Shown piece after piece: positions 1 to 6,086 of a stretch of DNA of 7,465 nt; positions within the stretch are counted from its first letter, which is position 1, and each line of letters starts with the position of its first letter. The stretch covers positions 1 through 7,465 of the forward strand of contig DMDF01000007.1 in assembly GCA_003446605.1 (NCBI GenBank), in the 5' to 3' direction. The stretch is from Anaerolineaceae bacterium. GTDB taxonomy: Bacteria; Chloroflexota; Anaerolineae; Anaerolineales; Anaerolineaceae. The translations under genes were made by a program, and so were the position numbers. The notes under the pieces were generated by a model. The model was not told the DNA's origin. It worked only from the letters and a program-made list of their open reading frames with translations, and made no database searches.

Positions 1-906
1 GAGCAGCAATTGGTCTTGATTGCAAGGGGCTTAGCTCAGAAATGCCCCATTTTGTTGATGGATGAACCAACAGCCCACCTTGATCTCAGCAATCAGCACA
101 GGGTTTTGGAGATTGTCCATCAACTAGGGCAGCAAGATTTATCTTTTATCATTTCTTCTCATGAACCCAACGATGCCCTTGCTTATGCTGATAATGTCTT
201 ATTGTTGAGTGGGGGATGGGTTACAGAAGTCGGCACACCCCAGGAAGTGTTAACTGAGCCTTTGCTTTCATCGGTATATGACATTCAAACGGAAGTTATT
301 TACCAACATGAAAATGGCGCTAAAAAAGCCAGGGCAATATTGCCCCGGCGACCCCTGGTTGTTAAGCCTGAGTCACTGCATGAAGAGGACAGCTTTTTAA
401 GCAAGGTTTTTCGAAATCGCAAAGAAAAACCTCAAATAATTTTAGTAACTGGTTTGAGCGGCAGCGGAAAGACTAGCTGGTGTACACAAATCATCAAAGA
501 AGCTGCAGCATTGGGACACTCTGTCGAAGGGATCCTTTCACCCGGTATTTTTGATAGTGAAAGAAAATCGGGTATCGAGGTTGTCGATTTAGCAAGTGGT
601 GAACGAAAGCGTTTAGCAAGGTTGCGTGAGGAGGGACGAGGCGAAATTTCGACGCCGAGATGGGTCTTTGATCCTGATGCATTAGATTGGGCTAACCAGA
701 GGCTTCAGAACAGCGCAGGGAGCGACCTGTTGATCATTGATGAACTGGGACCTCTGGAATTTTTGCGAAATAAGGGTTTGTTAGCTGGTTTGGAAAGGCT
801 TGATCAAGGGCAGTTCCAGATCGCCTGTGTTGTGGTTCGTTCCTCCTTGCTATCAAAAGCCCTTCAGCGTTGGCCAAGCGCACATGTTGTCAGGGGGCGA
901 TTATGA
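1..906 (+). CDS. ABC transporter ATP-binding protein (FecE/BtuD type) fused to a THEP1-like NTPase domain, 5'-truncated by window
   Basis: The gene enters from the left edge; the frame is open from base 1 (EQQ...), so the true start lies outside. Residues 1-95 are the end of an ABC ATPase: the tail of the signature helix (EQQLVLIARGLAQ), Walker B ILLMDE (about 17-22), the D-loop, and the switch histidine in SSHEPN (His54). The signature resembles iron-siderophore/cobalamin/metal importer ATPases. After a linker of about 45 residues comes a second nucleotide-binding domain with Walker A GLSGSGKT (151-158) and a second Walker B DELGPLEF (247-254). This layout, with SPGIFDSERKSG between them, matches THEP1-like nucleoside triphosphatases (NTPase_1/DUF2478 group). 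The cytoplasmic ABC half should drive import through a permease not visible here. The role of the fused NTPase is unknown; metal or cofactor handling is only inference. The stop overlaps a coupled ATG (ATGA). Domain assignment is firm, substrate is not. Confidence 0.88.
   Translation, partial: EQQLVLIARGLAQKCPILLMDEPTAHLDLSNQHRVLEIVHQLGQQDLSFIISSHEPNDALAYADNVLLLSGGWVTEVGTPQEVLTEPLLSSVYDIQTEVIYQHENGAKKARAILPRRPLVVKPESLHEEDSFLSKVFRNRKEKPQIILVTGLSGSGKTSWCTQIIKEAAALGHSVEGILSPGIFDSERKSGIEVVDLASGERKRLARLREEGRGEISTPRWVFDPDALDWANQRLQNSAGSDLLIIDELGPLEFLRNKGLLAGLERLDQGQFQIACVVVRSSLLSKALQRWPSAHVVRGRL
892..897 (+). promoter_or_regulatory. Ribosome binding site inside the end of the ABC-NTPase gene
   Basis: AGGGGG lies five bases before the ATG at 903 and inside the last codons of the upstream gene. 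It is the main reason to take the 20-codon ORF seriously as a translated start. Confidence 0.4.
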
Positions 907-965
907 AAGTCTTAGTTTTAGCCCTTCAAAAATTAATTTCTTCCATACCTCAAACAAGCCCATAA
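903..965 (+). CDS. 20-codon ORF translationally coupled to the ABC-NTPase gene; possible truncated gene stub
   Basis: An ATG at 903-905 overlaps the upstream TGA as ATGA, and a strong Shine-Dalgarno-like AGGGGG lies at 892-897, five bases before it. This is the usual arrangement for the next gene of an operon. The frame starts MKVLVLALQKLI and stops at TAA 963-965 after only 20 codons. No other + frame carries a longer continuation through the following 300 bases. It may be a tiny leader-like peptide, or the surviving 5' end of a downstream operon gene lost by deletion. The sequence is too short to assign a family. Confidence 0.3.
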   Translation: MKVLVLALQKLISSIPQTSP

Positions 966-979
966 ATTTCAAGGCTTGT
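954..979. terminator. Candidate hairpin terminator after the ABC-NTPase gene
   Basis: ACAAGCC (954-960) pairs perfectly with GGCTTGT (973-979) across a 12-base loop. On the + strand it is followed by a modest T-containing stretch (ATATGTTTTAATT). Read on the minus strand it follows the stop of the open frame at 1002-1148 and is followed by TTGAGG. It could therefore end transcription from both sides. The U-tract is weak in both directions, so the call is tentative. Confidence 0.35.
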
Positions 980-1001
980 ATATGTTTTAATTAAAGGGTC
1001 T

Positions 1002-1148
1002 TTACTTCCTAAGGCATATTTTCATAAAGTGGTTGGCAAACATGTAAAAGTCCTCGATCACTTCCATGTTGTTTGTTCGTGTCATAAGGTAGCGATCAAC
1101 AAGTTTTGTTAGTTTTTGTAGGTTAGCAAGTACTCGCCGAACACGATT
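1002..1148 (-). pseudogene. Unrecognised minus-strand open frame, possible 3' remnant of a lost gene
   Basis: On the minus strand, 48 sense codons run from 1148 to a TAA at 1004-1002, bounded upstream by an in-frame TGA at 1151-1149. The peptide has a protein-like look: a basic helix with regularly spaced leucines (RVRRVLANLQKLTKLVDRYL) is followed by an acidic-aromatic segment (NNMEVIEDFYMFANHF). There is no ATG near its upstream end. The first ATG, at 1085-1083, would give about 27 residues and no clear ribosome site was noted. I do not recognise a family. An opposing gene that decayed to its C-terminal end is one reading and a chance open frame is the other. The hairpin at 954-979 lies just after its stop, which mildly favours a former gene. 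Confidence 0.25.
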
Positions 1149-1169
1149 TCAGATATTTCAAATCTGAAA
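1147..1169. repeat. 8-bp inverted repeat, possible regulator-binding site upstream of the sugar operon
   Basis: TTTCAGAT (1147-1154) and ATCTGAAA (1162-1169) form a perfect dyad with a 7-base spacer. It is centred about 60 bases before the transcription start predicted from the promoter at 1185-1213, a position more usual for an activator than for a repressor. It could also simply form a hairpin. No regulator gene is in the window. Confidence 0.35.
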
Positions 1170-1184
1170 CACAAATTGGTATTA

Positions 1185-1213
1185 TGTACAGAGGTATTGG
1201 TGGGTTGTATAAT
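1185..1213 (+). promoter_or_regulatory. Candidate sigma70-type promoter for the sugar operon
   Basis: A consensus -10 element TATAAT (1208-1213) is preceded, at the ideal 17-base spacing, by TGTACA (1185-1190), which matches TTGACA at four of six positions. It lies in the only long gap upstream of the + strand oxidoreductase gene. It would give a leader of roughly 120 bases before the start at 1343. Confidence 0.5.
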
Positions 1214-1279
1214 TTTGTATTAACTACTCAAATGAAGATCTCAATTTGTTAATAAATATGGTAAATTTTTAACGCGTAT

Positions 1280-1290
1280 GTTTTCGAAAC
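1280..1290. promoter_or_regulatory. Small CG-centred palindrome in the operon leader, possible operator
   Basis: TTTCGAAA (1282-1289) is a perfect palindrome inside GTTTTCGAAAC. A central CG flanked by AT-rich arms is the general shape of LacI-family operators, which often control sugar genes. It lies between the predicted promoter and the first gene. Eight bases in AT-rich DNA can arise by chance. Confidence 0.2.
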
Positions 1291-1342
1291 AAAAAAATTA
1301 TGTTGATCGAGAATAACAACAGATCACCTAAAGGAGCAAACA

Positions 1343-2500
1343 ATGGTTAAAAAATTTAAGGTTGGCGTTATCGGTGTAGGTTTTATTGGCCCTGCGCATA
1401 TGGAAGCAATCCGCCGGCAGGGATTTGAAGTGCTGGCGCTTGCGGAAAGCAACCAGGAATTAGCTGACCAGGCGGCTGAGCGTTTATTAATTCCGAAGGC
1501 ATATGGCGACTGGAAAGATTTAGTTGCTGATCCTGATATTGATGTTGTTCATGTCGCTTCACCAAATTACTTACATTTTGAGCATGCGAAAGGTGCCCTT
1601 GAAGCCGGCAAGCATGTCATTTGTGAGAAACCATTAGCAATGACAGCAGAAGAATCTGAAGTGCTTGTGAAAATTGCTGAAGAAAAAAACCTGGCCAATG
1701 CCGTTAACTTCAACTTGAGATTTTATCCTCTGATCCAGGACGCCAAAGCTCGTATTGACACTGGAGAGCTGGGGGAACGAATTTACATCATTCAGGGGTC
1801 TTATTTGCAGGATTGGTTATTATTAGAGACGGATTGGAATTGGCGTTTGGAGCCAGAATATGGTGGAGAATTGCGGGCAATTGCTGACATTGGGTCTCAT
1901 TGGATGGATTTGGTAACTTTCATTACCGGCAAGAAAATTACCTCTGTATTTGCAGATTTTGAGACGTTTCTTCCAATCCGCAAAAAACCAATGAAAAAAA
2001 TTGATACTTTTGGCGGCAAGATGCAAATGGATGTCGAGTACGAGGAGAAGAAAATCACAACCGAAGATTATGCAGCAGTCCTCTTTAAGTTTGAGGGTGG
2101 TACGCGGGGTGTGATGAGTGTCTCCCAGGTTTCAAGCGGCCGCAAGAATCGTTTGTTCTTTGAAATTAACGGGTCAGATTCCTCATTGATTTGGGATTCT
2201 GAGATACCAAACCAGATGATGATTGGACATCGCCCTGAACCGAACCAGTACCTGATCAAGGACCCTTCTTTAATGATGAAGTCAGCGCAATGGTCAGCTT
2301 CTTATCCTGGCGGTCATGCAGAGGGTTTCCCGGACACCTTTAAGCAGCTGCAAACAGCTTTTTACAGATACATTTCACAAGGAGATTTCGAAAAAGCACC
2401 GAATTTCCCAACTTTCAGAGATGGGCATAATACCATCCTGGTTGATGAAGCGATTTTGCAAAGCGCAAGAGAAAACATTTGGGTTGACGTAAATTATTAA
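1343..2500 (+). CDS. Gfo/Idh/MocA family NAD(P)-dependent oxidoreductase
   Basis: This is a 385-residue cytoplasmic dehydrogenase of the glucose-fructose oxidoreductase / inositol dehydrogenase / MocA family. The N-terminal Rossmann fold shows GVGFIG (11-16) for the dinucleotide. The family signature CEKPLAM (94-100) carries the catalytic-type lysine (Lys96). The C-terminal substrate domain has DIGSHWMDL (182-190) with the conserved His186. It ends with the common tail pattern TFRDGHNTILVDEAILQSA. Length is normal for the longer members. The start is secure: AAAGGAG at 1330-1336 lies six bases before the ATG. Family members oxidise or reduce sugars, inositols, amino-sugars or their phosphates, and substrate cannot be read from the motifs. 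It leads a + strand cluster with a ROK kinase and mannose-6-phosphate isomerase, so a hexose-related substrate is likely (inference). Confidence 0.93.
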   Translation: MVKKFKVGVIGVGFIGPAHMEAIRRQGFEVLALAESNQELADQAAERLLIPKAYGDWKDLVADPDIDVVHVASPNYLHFEHAKGALEAGKHVICEKPLAMTAEESEVLVKIAEEKNLANAVNFNLRFYPLIQDAKARIDTGELGERIYIIQGSYLQDWLLLETDWNWRLEPEYGGELRAIADIGSHWMDLVTFITGKKITSVFADFETFLPIRKKPMKKIDTFGGKMQMDVEYEEKKITTEDYAAVLFKFEGGTRGVMSVSQVSSGRKNRLFFEINGSDSSLIWDSEIPNQMMIGHRPEPNQYLIKDPSLMMKSAQWSASYPGGHAEGFPDTFKQLQTAFYRYISQGDFEKAPNFPTFRDGHNTILVDEAILQSARENIWVDVNY

Positions 2501-2573
2501 TTCTTGGCGCAGAGAATCAACTGGTAATTATTGATGTATGTTAGCCAAAATTGAAAACAAAGGATAAATATAC

Positions 2574-3542
2574 ATGAATGTGTTTGTGGGATGCGATTTA
2601 GGTGGGACCAATATCAAAGCTGGGCTGGTTGATGTAGATAATGGCGATGTCCTGGTATCAAACTCGATTTCTACCTCTTCAAGGAAAGGTCCAGAATCGG
2701 TACTTAAGCGGATGTCCCAGTTGATTTTAGAATTGATCGTTAAAGGCGGATTTTCCAAAGACGACATTGGTGGTGTTGGCATCAGCGCACCAGGACTGAT
2801 TGATTTGGATACCAACACGACTTTGTTTTTGCCAAACCTTTACGGTGAGTGGCGTGGGATTCCCGTCGGTGATAGGATGTTTTCTCATTTAGGTTTAGCT
2901 ATCTCAATGCTAAATGACGTTCGGGCAATCACCTACGGTGAATGGGCATTCGGCTCAGGAAAAGGTGTTGATTCGATAGCTTGCTTTGCTATCGGCACCG
3001 GGGTAGGCGGCGGACTGGTTGTTAATAATCAATTGGTTTTAGGAATTGACGGTGCTGCAGGCGAGCTCGGTCACCAGACGGTGGATATTAACGGTCCGAT
3101 ATGTGGTTGTGGTAATCACGGCTGCATTGAGGTTTATGCTTCAGGACCAGCAATTGCAGCAGAAGCAGCAAGGGGTGTTCGTCAAGGTTGGGCTACAAAA
3201 ATTGTTGATTTAATTGATGGCGATTTAAATAAGCTTACGCCAGAAATTGTGGCTAAAGCTGCGAATATGGGAGACGAATTTGCCTTAGGAGTCTGGGAAC
3301 GGGCAGGGACATATTTGGGTATTGGTGTCGCGAATATTTTGATATCTGTGGGTGTAAAACGTGTTGTTATTGGCGGAGGTGTTGGCAAGGCAGGTGATCT
3401 ACTGCTTGATCCAATCAAGAAAGTGGTGAAGGAGCGTGTCTTCCTGATGCCTGTAGAAAAAGTAGAGATCTTAAATGCCAGACTCGGCACAAAGGCAGGC
3501 ATTGTCGGTATGGCAGCCTGGAGTGCTTACAAAAAAGGATAA
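2574..3542 (+). CDS. ROK family sugar kinase (glucokinase/mannokinase-like)
   Basis: This 322-residue cytoplasmic kinase should phosphorylate a free hexose with ATP. Visible motifs are the phosphate-binding DLGGTN (8-13), the catalytic aspartate in LND (Asp115), the nucleotide-site glycine run GTGVGGG (141-147), GELGH (163-167) with the zinc/sugar histidine, and the ROK cysteine motif CGCGNHGCIE (177-186). All active-site elements are present, so the enzyme should be active. The segment after the catalytic Asp reads VRA instead of the common ANA, a mild variant. AAAGGA (2559-2564) stands nine bases before the ATG. The gene follows the oxidoreductase after 73 bases and precedes mannose-6-phosphate isomerase. 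Glucokinase is the default name. Mannokinase or fructokinase is equally possible, because in the Bacillus subtilis gmu operon a ROK kinase (gmuE) also sits beside an isomerase gene (gmuF). Confidence 0.92.
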   Translation: MNVFVGCDLGGTNIKAGLVDVDNGDVLVSNSISTSSRKGPESVLKRMSQLILELIVKGGFSKDDIGGVGISAPGLIDLDTNTTLFLPNLYGEWRGIPVGDRMFSHLGLAISMLNDVRAITYGEWAFGSGKGVDSIACFAIGTGVGGGLVVNNQLVLGIDGAAGELGHQTVDINGPICGCGNHGCIEVYASGPAIAAEAARGVRQGWATKIVDLIDGDLNKLTPEIVAKAANMGDEFALGVWERAGTYLGIGVANILISVGVKRVVIGGGVGKAGDLLLDPIKKVVKERVFLMPVEKVEILNARLGTKAGIVGMAAWSAYKKG

Positions 3543-3622
3543 AGTAATGGTGTTTAATTCCGAATGCGGTTTATTTAAAGGGAAAAATATGCACAGTATT
3601 AAAACTTGAATATTTTACCACC

Positions 3623-3651
3623 TTAAGTTAATAACTGTAAATTCGTATAGT
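3623..3651 (+). promoter_or_regulatory. Possible secondary promoter upstream of the isomerase gene
   Basis: TATAGT (3646-3651) matches the -10 consensus at five of six positions. TTAAGT (3623-3628) stands 17 bases upstream but matches the -35 at only three. The 167-base gap before the isomerase start is the largest inside the cluster, which leaves room for a separate promoter. The region is AT-rich, so a chance match is possible. Confidence 0.25.
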
Positions 3652-3709
3652 CAATTATCCTATAAGATATTTTTAGATGCATTTTCATAATTACAAAAGG
3701 GAAATAGCC

Positions 3710-4696
3710 ATGTCAGATTTTTATCCATTCCTTTTTGACCCATTACTGAAACATTATTTGTGGGGCGGTAGAAATTTAGAAAAACTGGGGCGTGAGCTTC
3801 CCGAAAACACAAAAGTAGCTGAAAGTTGGGAGATTGCTGCTCATAAGGATGGAATGTCGATCATTAAAAATGGGGAATACAAAGGACAAACCTTGGGTGA
3901 TTTGTTCTCAGAGCTCGGGGAAAGCCTGGTTGGAAGCAATAATCAATGGGCATTGGATCGTGGAAAATTCCCTTTATTGGTTAAGTTGATTGACGCCAAC
4001 CAATCCCTGTCTGTTCAGGTACATCCCGATGATGGGTATGCAATGACGCACGAGGGCAATGAGCTCGGGAAATTTGAGATGTGGGTAATAATTGATGCAG
4101 AACCCGGGGCAGAAATCATTTACGGTTTTCATGAGCAAATTGATAAAAAGACATTTCGCGAGGCTGTAGATAATGGTACATTGGGCGAGTTTCTTCATCA
4201 TATCCCGATAAAAAAGGGCGATCACATCTGTGTGCCATCGAGAACAATTCATGCCATTTTAGAAGGTGCATTGATTGCAGAAATTCAACAAAATTCAAAC
4301 ACAACCTATCGTGTTTTTGATTGGAATCGTCTTGGTGATGACGGCAAACCTCGTGAATTACATTTAGACAAAGCGCTGGATGTAATAAATTTTACACAGG
4401 TCAGCGCTTCTTTACCGGATGTGCAAACTTTTAGGCGTGGTGATGGGTGGACCTCAGAAAGATTGTGTGACAACCAGTATTTCACGACTGAACGCATAAG
4501 GATTGAAAACGGTGGTACCTATTCTGGTGTTTGTGATGGATCAACGCTTGAGATTTGGGGAGTCTTAAGCGGAGGTGTAGAGGTCAATGATATTGAGCTT
4601 GATCCAGTCAATTTTGTATTATTGCCTGCTGCTCTGGGTCCTTATACGATTACTGTCAGTGACGACTCGGTCCTTTTACGAACCTTTGTCAGATAA
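3710..4696 (+). CDS. manA: Mannose-6-phosphate isomerase, class I
   Basis: The enzyme interconverts mannose 6-phosphate and fructose 6-phosphate in the cytoplasm, using one zinc ion. The 328-residue cupin protein shows the type I isomerase pattern: QVHPDD (103-108, with Gln103 and His105), GKFEMW with Glu123, and His181 in SRTIHAI. Together these give the four expected zinc ligands. The characteristic YRVFDWNR (200-207) follows. The length fits the short bacterial form. I chose the ATG at 3710 because AGGGA (3698-3702) lies seven bases before it and homologues begin close to FYPFLFDP. An in-frame ATG at 3677 would add 11 residues but has no ribosome site. Paired with the ROK kinase it makes a plausible mannose-to-glycolysis route. 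It could also feed GDP-mannose synthesis in the opposite direction. Confidence 0.93.
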   Translation: MSDFYPFLFDPLLKHYLWGGRNLEKLGRELPENTKVAESWEIAAHKDGMSIIKNGEYKGQTLGDLFSELGESLVGSNNQWALDRGKFPLLVKLIDANQSLSVQVHPDDGYAMTHEGNELGKFEMWVIIDAEPGAEIIYGFHEQIDKKTFREAVDNGTLGEFLHHIPIKKGDHICVPSRTIHAILEGALIAEIQQNSNTTYRVFDWNRLGDDGKPRELHLDKALDVINFTQVSASLPDVQTFRRGDGWTSERLCDNQYFTTERIRIENGGTYSGVCDGSTLEIWGVLSGGVEVNDIELDPVNFVLLPAALGPYTITVSDDSVLLRTFVR

Positions 4697-4760
4697 TTAG
4701 TAAATCTATGCGTGTACAAGACAAAAAATATTCTATTTGAATCTTGCAAGAAAGCATAAA

Positions 4761-5513
4761 ATGGAAACAAACCACAAGGCATCAAAGATAAACTTATTTT
4801 GGACGGGGGGTTGGGATTCAACATACCGTCTGTTGGAGATCCTGATAAAAGAAAAGAAAATTGTTCAAACATATTACATTATCGATCCAAATCGTCCATC
4901 TCATGCGCTTGAAATGAAAAGGATGGATGAAATTCGAAAATTGATTTACAAAAAATACCCATCCACAAGGGATCAATTTTTACCAACAATTAGAATTGAA
5001 TTATCTGATATTCAGGAAGATGCGGATATTGAGAAAGCGTTCAAAGAAGCTAATGAAAAGCAACATTTAGGAAACCAATATGATTGGTTGGCAAGATTTT
5101 GTAAACAATTTGATATTGATAATATGGAATTATGCGTTCAAAAATTGGGAAATCCCGCACTGCCTTGTAGATTTTCACCTTTCTTTGAAAACGATCAAAA
5201 AAATGGAGAACTTGTATATAAAAAATCCTTATTAAATGAGCCTGAATATGTGCTTTTCAGGCGCTTTAAATTTCCAATTCTTCACTTGACCAAGCAAGAT
5301 ATGTTAAATGCTGCCAGGCAAAATGGCTGGCTTGGCATCATGAAAAAGACCTGGTTCTGTCACCAACCGATTTTTGGTAAATTTCCTTGTGGACAATGCG
5401 ATCCCTGTCAGCAAACAATGAACGAGCGAGGTATGCAGAATCGTATTCCCTTGTTAGTCAGACTGATGCGAAGGCGTCCTTTATCAAAAATTTTAACTAA
5501 ATTTTATCGATAA
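4761..5513 (+). CDS. Orphan QueC-like PP-loop ATPase (7-cyano-7-deazaguanine synthase-related)
   Basis: This 250-residue soluble protein belongs to the adenine nucleotide alpha-hydrolase fold. Near the N-terminus FWTGGWDST holds the PP-loop (TGGWDST, 15-21), a variant of the SGGxDS loop that binds ATP and activates a carboxylate as an adenylate. Near the C-terminus Cys200, Cys210, Cys213 and Cys216 (WFC...CGQCDPC) match the zinc site of QueC. LTKQDM (176-181) corresponds to the QueC segment before that site. The middle region (CRFSP and surroundings) lacks the usual QueC substrate motif, so the substrate is probably different. No queD, queE, queF or tgt gene is nearby. The start is the ATG at 4761; an in-frame TTG at 4737 has no better ribosome site, and only a weak AAGAAAG precedes the ATG. 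The coding sequence is clearly more AT-rich than its neighbours, suggesting transfer. The fold is well supported; the function is unknown. Confidence 0.8.
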   Translation: METNHKASKINLFWTGGWDSTYRLLEILIKEKKIVQTYYIIDPNRPSHALEMKRMDEIRKLIYKKYPSTRDQFLPTIRIELSDIQEDADIEKAFKEANEKQHLGNQYDWLARFCKQFDIDNMELCVQKLGNPALPCRFSPFFENDQKNGELVYKKSLLNEPEYVLFRRFKFPILHLTKQDMLNAARQNGWLGIMKKTWFCHQPIFGKFPCGQCDPCQQTMNERGMQNRIPLLVRLMRRRPLSKILTKFYR

Positions 5514-5522
5514 TTTGGATAT

Positions 5523-5592
5523 AAATCTTTAGATTTTTCAATCAAGTGATGGTTTAGCTTAATTGTTGTCCCGTTATTTAAGGGCATGACAA
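5523..5592. terminator. Weak hairpins at the convergent junction
   Basis: In the 84-base gap between two converging genes, AAATC (5523-5527) pairs with GATTT (5532-5536) around TTTA and is followed by TT. A second imperfect hairpin joins TTGT and CCC (5563-5572) to GGG and ACAA (5582-5592), with a mismatched middle. Either could help end transcription from both sides. Neither has a strong GC stem with a long U-tract, so a bidirectional terminator is only suggested by position. Confidence 0.25.
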
Positions 5593-5597
5593 ATGAG

Positions 5598-6056
5598 TTA
5601 TTCTTGTTCATTCGTGTTTTCAATCCACCCAAACCGCATTTTCTCACTTGTATCAAAAGTTGGACTGTGTGGTTTGATATCAAGTACAGGTGTGCCATCC
5701 AAAATATCAACATCTTCAATGGTTAGAACATTATCTTGAATTGAAATCAATTTCACAACAGACAAACCGATAGGATTAGGTCGATTAGGGGATCGCGATG
5801 CAAATACTCCGTGGGGTTTGTTATCTAAGGGGGGAATTGCTGTAAGTTTATAGCCTTTAATCTGGTGAAGATAGCAAATCAAATAGATATGTGAAAATCC
5901 CTCTAAATCACGCAAACCTTCAGTAAACTCTGGTTCAAGGACTACTTTTCCTTGAATGCCCTTCGCAAACTTTGGCTGTCGGGGCATGTCCTGGGTATTT
6001 TTATGGGGCGAATACAGTGTGCCTATTTTTCGAAATTGAATGACTTCATTGTCCAT
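5598..6056 (-). CDS. Short TrmO/TsaA-family protein (probable tRNA t6A37 N6-methyltransferase-like)
   Basis: This 152-residue cytoplasmic protein is a single TrmO (YaeB/TsaA) beta-barrel domain. It begins with the family opening IGTLYSP (11-17) and PRQP (25-28). The strong signature GVFASRSPNRPNPIGLS (83-99) follows, then DGTPVLDIKP (120-129). Escherichia coli TrmO uses S-adenosylmethionine to methylate t6A37 of threonine tRNA; the E. coli protein is longer because of a C-terminal extension absent here. Short versions occur widely in anaerobes and archaea, and their tRNA role is less certain. The gene follows the 4Fe-4S ATPase after 30 bases on the same strand and is probably co-transcribed. 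AAGGGA stands about 13 bases before the ATG, a long spacing that suggests weak initiation. Family assignment is firm; the exact substrate is not. Confidence 0.88.
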   Translation of the reverse strand: MDNEVIQFRKIGTLYSPHKNTQDMPRQPKFAKGIQGKVVLEPEFTEGLRDLEGFSHIYLICYLHQIKGYKLTAIPPLDNKPHGVFASRSPNRPNPIGLSVVKLISIQDNVLTIEDVDILDGTPVLDIKPHSPTFDTSEKMRFGWIENTNEQE

Positions 6057-6086
6057 TAATTATTTAATATTCCCTTGCTAAATTCA

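Noticed and set aside
800..994. 64-codon + strand frame overlapping the end of the ABC-NTPase gene
   Set aside because: Lies mostly inside a well-supported gene in another frame, has no ribosome site and no protein-like motif.
2500..2517. Inverted repeat ATTCT...AGAAT between the oxidoreductase and kinase genes, considered as a terminator
   Set aside because: Only five base pairs, mostly A-T, with no U-tract; the kinase follows closely and is probably in the same transcript.
3589..3609. Six-codon ORF with AAAGGGA five bases before its ATG, in the gap before the isomerase gene
   Set aside because: Too short to support. AT-rich gaps produce such ribosome-site look-alikes, and there is no attenuator-like hairpin pair or run of one codon to suggest a leader peptide.
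3600..3617. TAAAA...TTTTA inverted repeat after the kinase gene
   Set aside because: Five A-T pairs with an eight-base loop would not form a stable hairpin.
3677..3709. Upstream in-frame ATG extending mannose-6-phosphate isomerase by 11 residues
   Set aside because: No Shine-Dalgarno sequence precedes it, whereas the ATG at 3710 has AGGGA at good spacing and matches where homologues begin.
4737..4760. TTG start adding eight residues to the QueC-like protein
   Set aside because: No ribosome site before it, a rarer start codon, and the family core begins soon after the ATG at 4761.
4761..5513. Calling this gene queC outright
   Set aside because: The PP-loop and zinc-type cysteines fit, but the QueC substrate region and all preQ0 pathway neighbours are missing, so a specific name would overstate the evidence.
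5504..5719. 71-codon minus-strand frame overlapping the 3' end of the TrmO-like gene
   Set aside because: It is a shadow frame of the TrmO-like gene, runs through the convergent junction, and shows no recognisable features.
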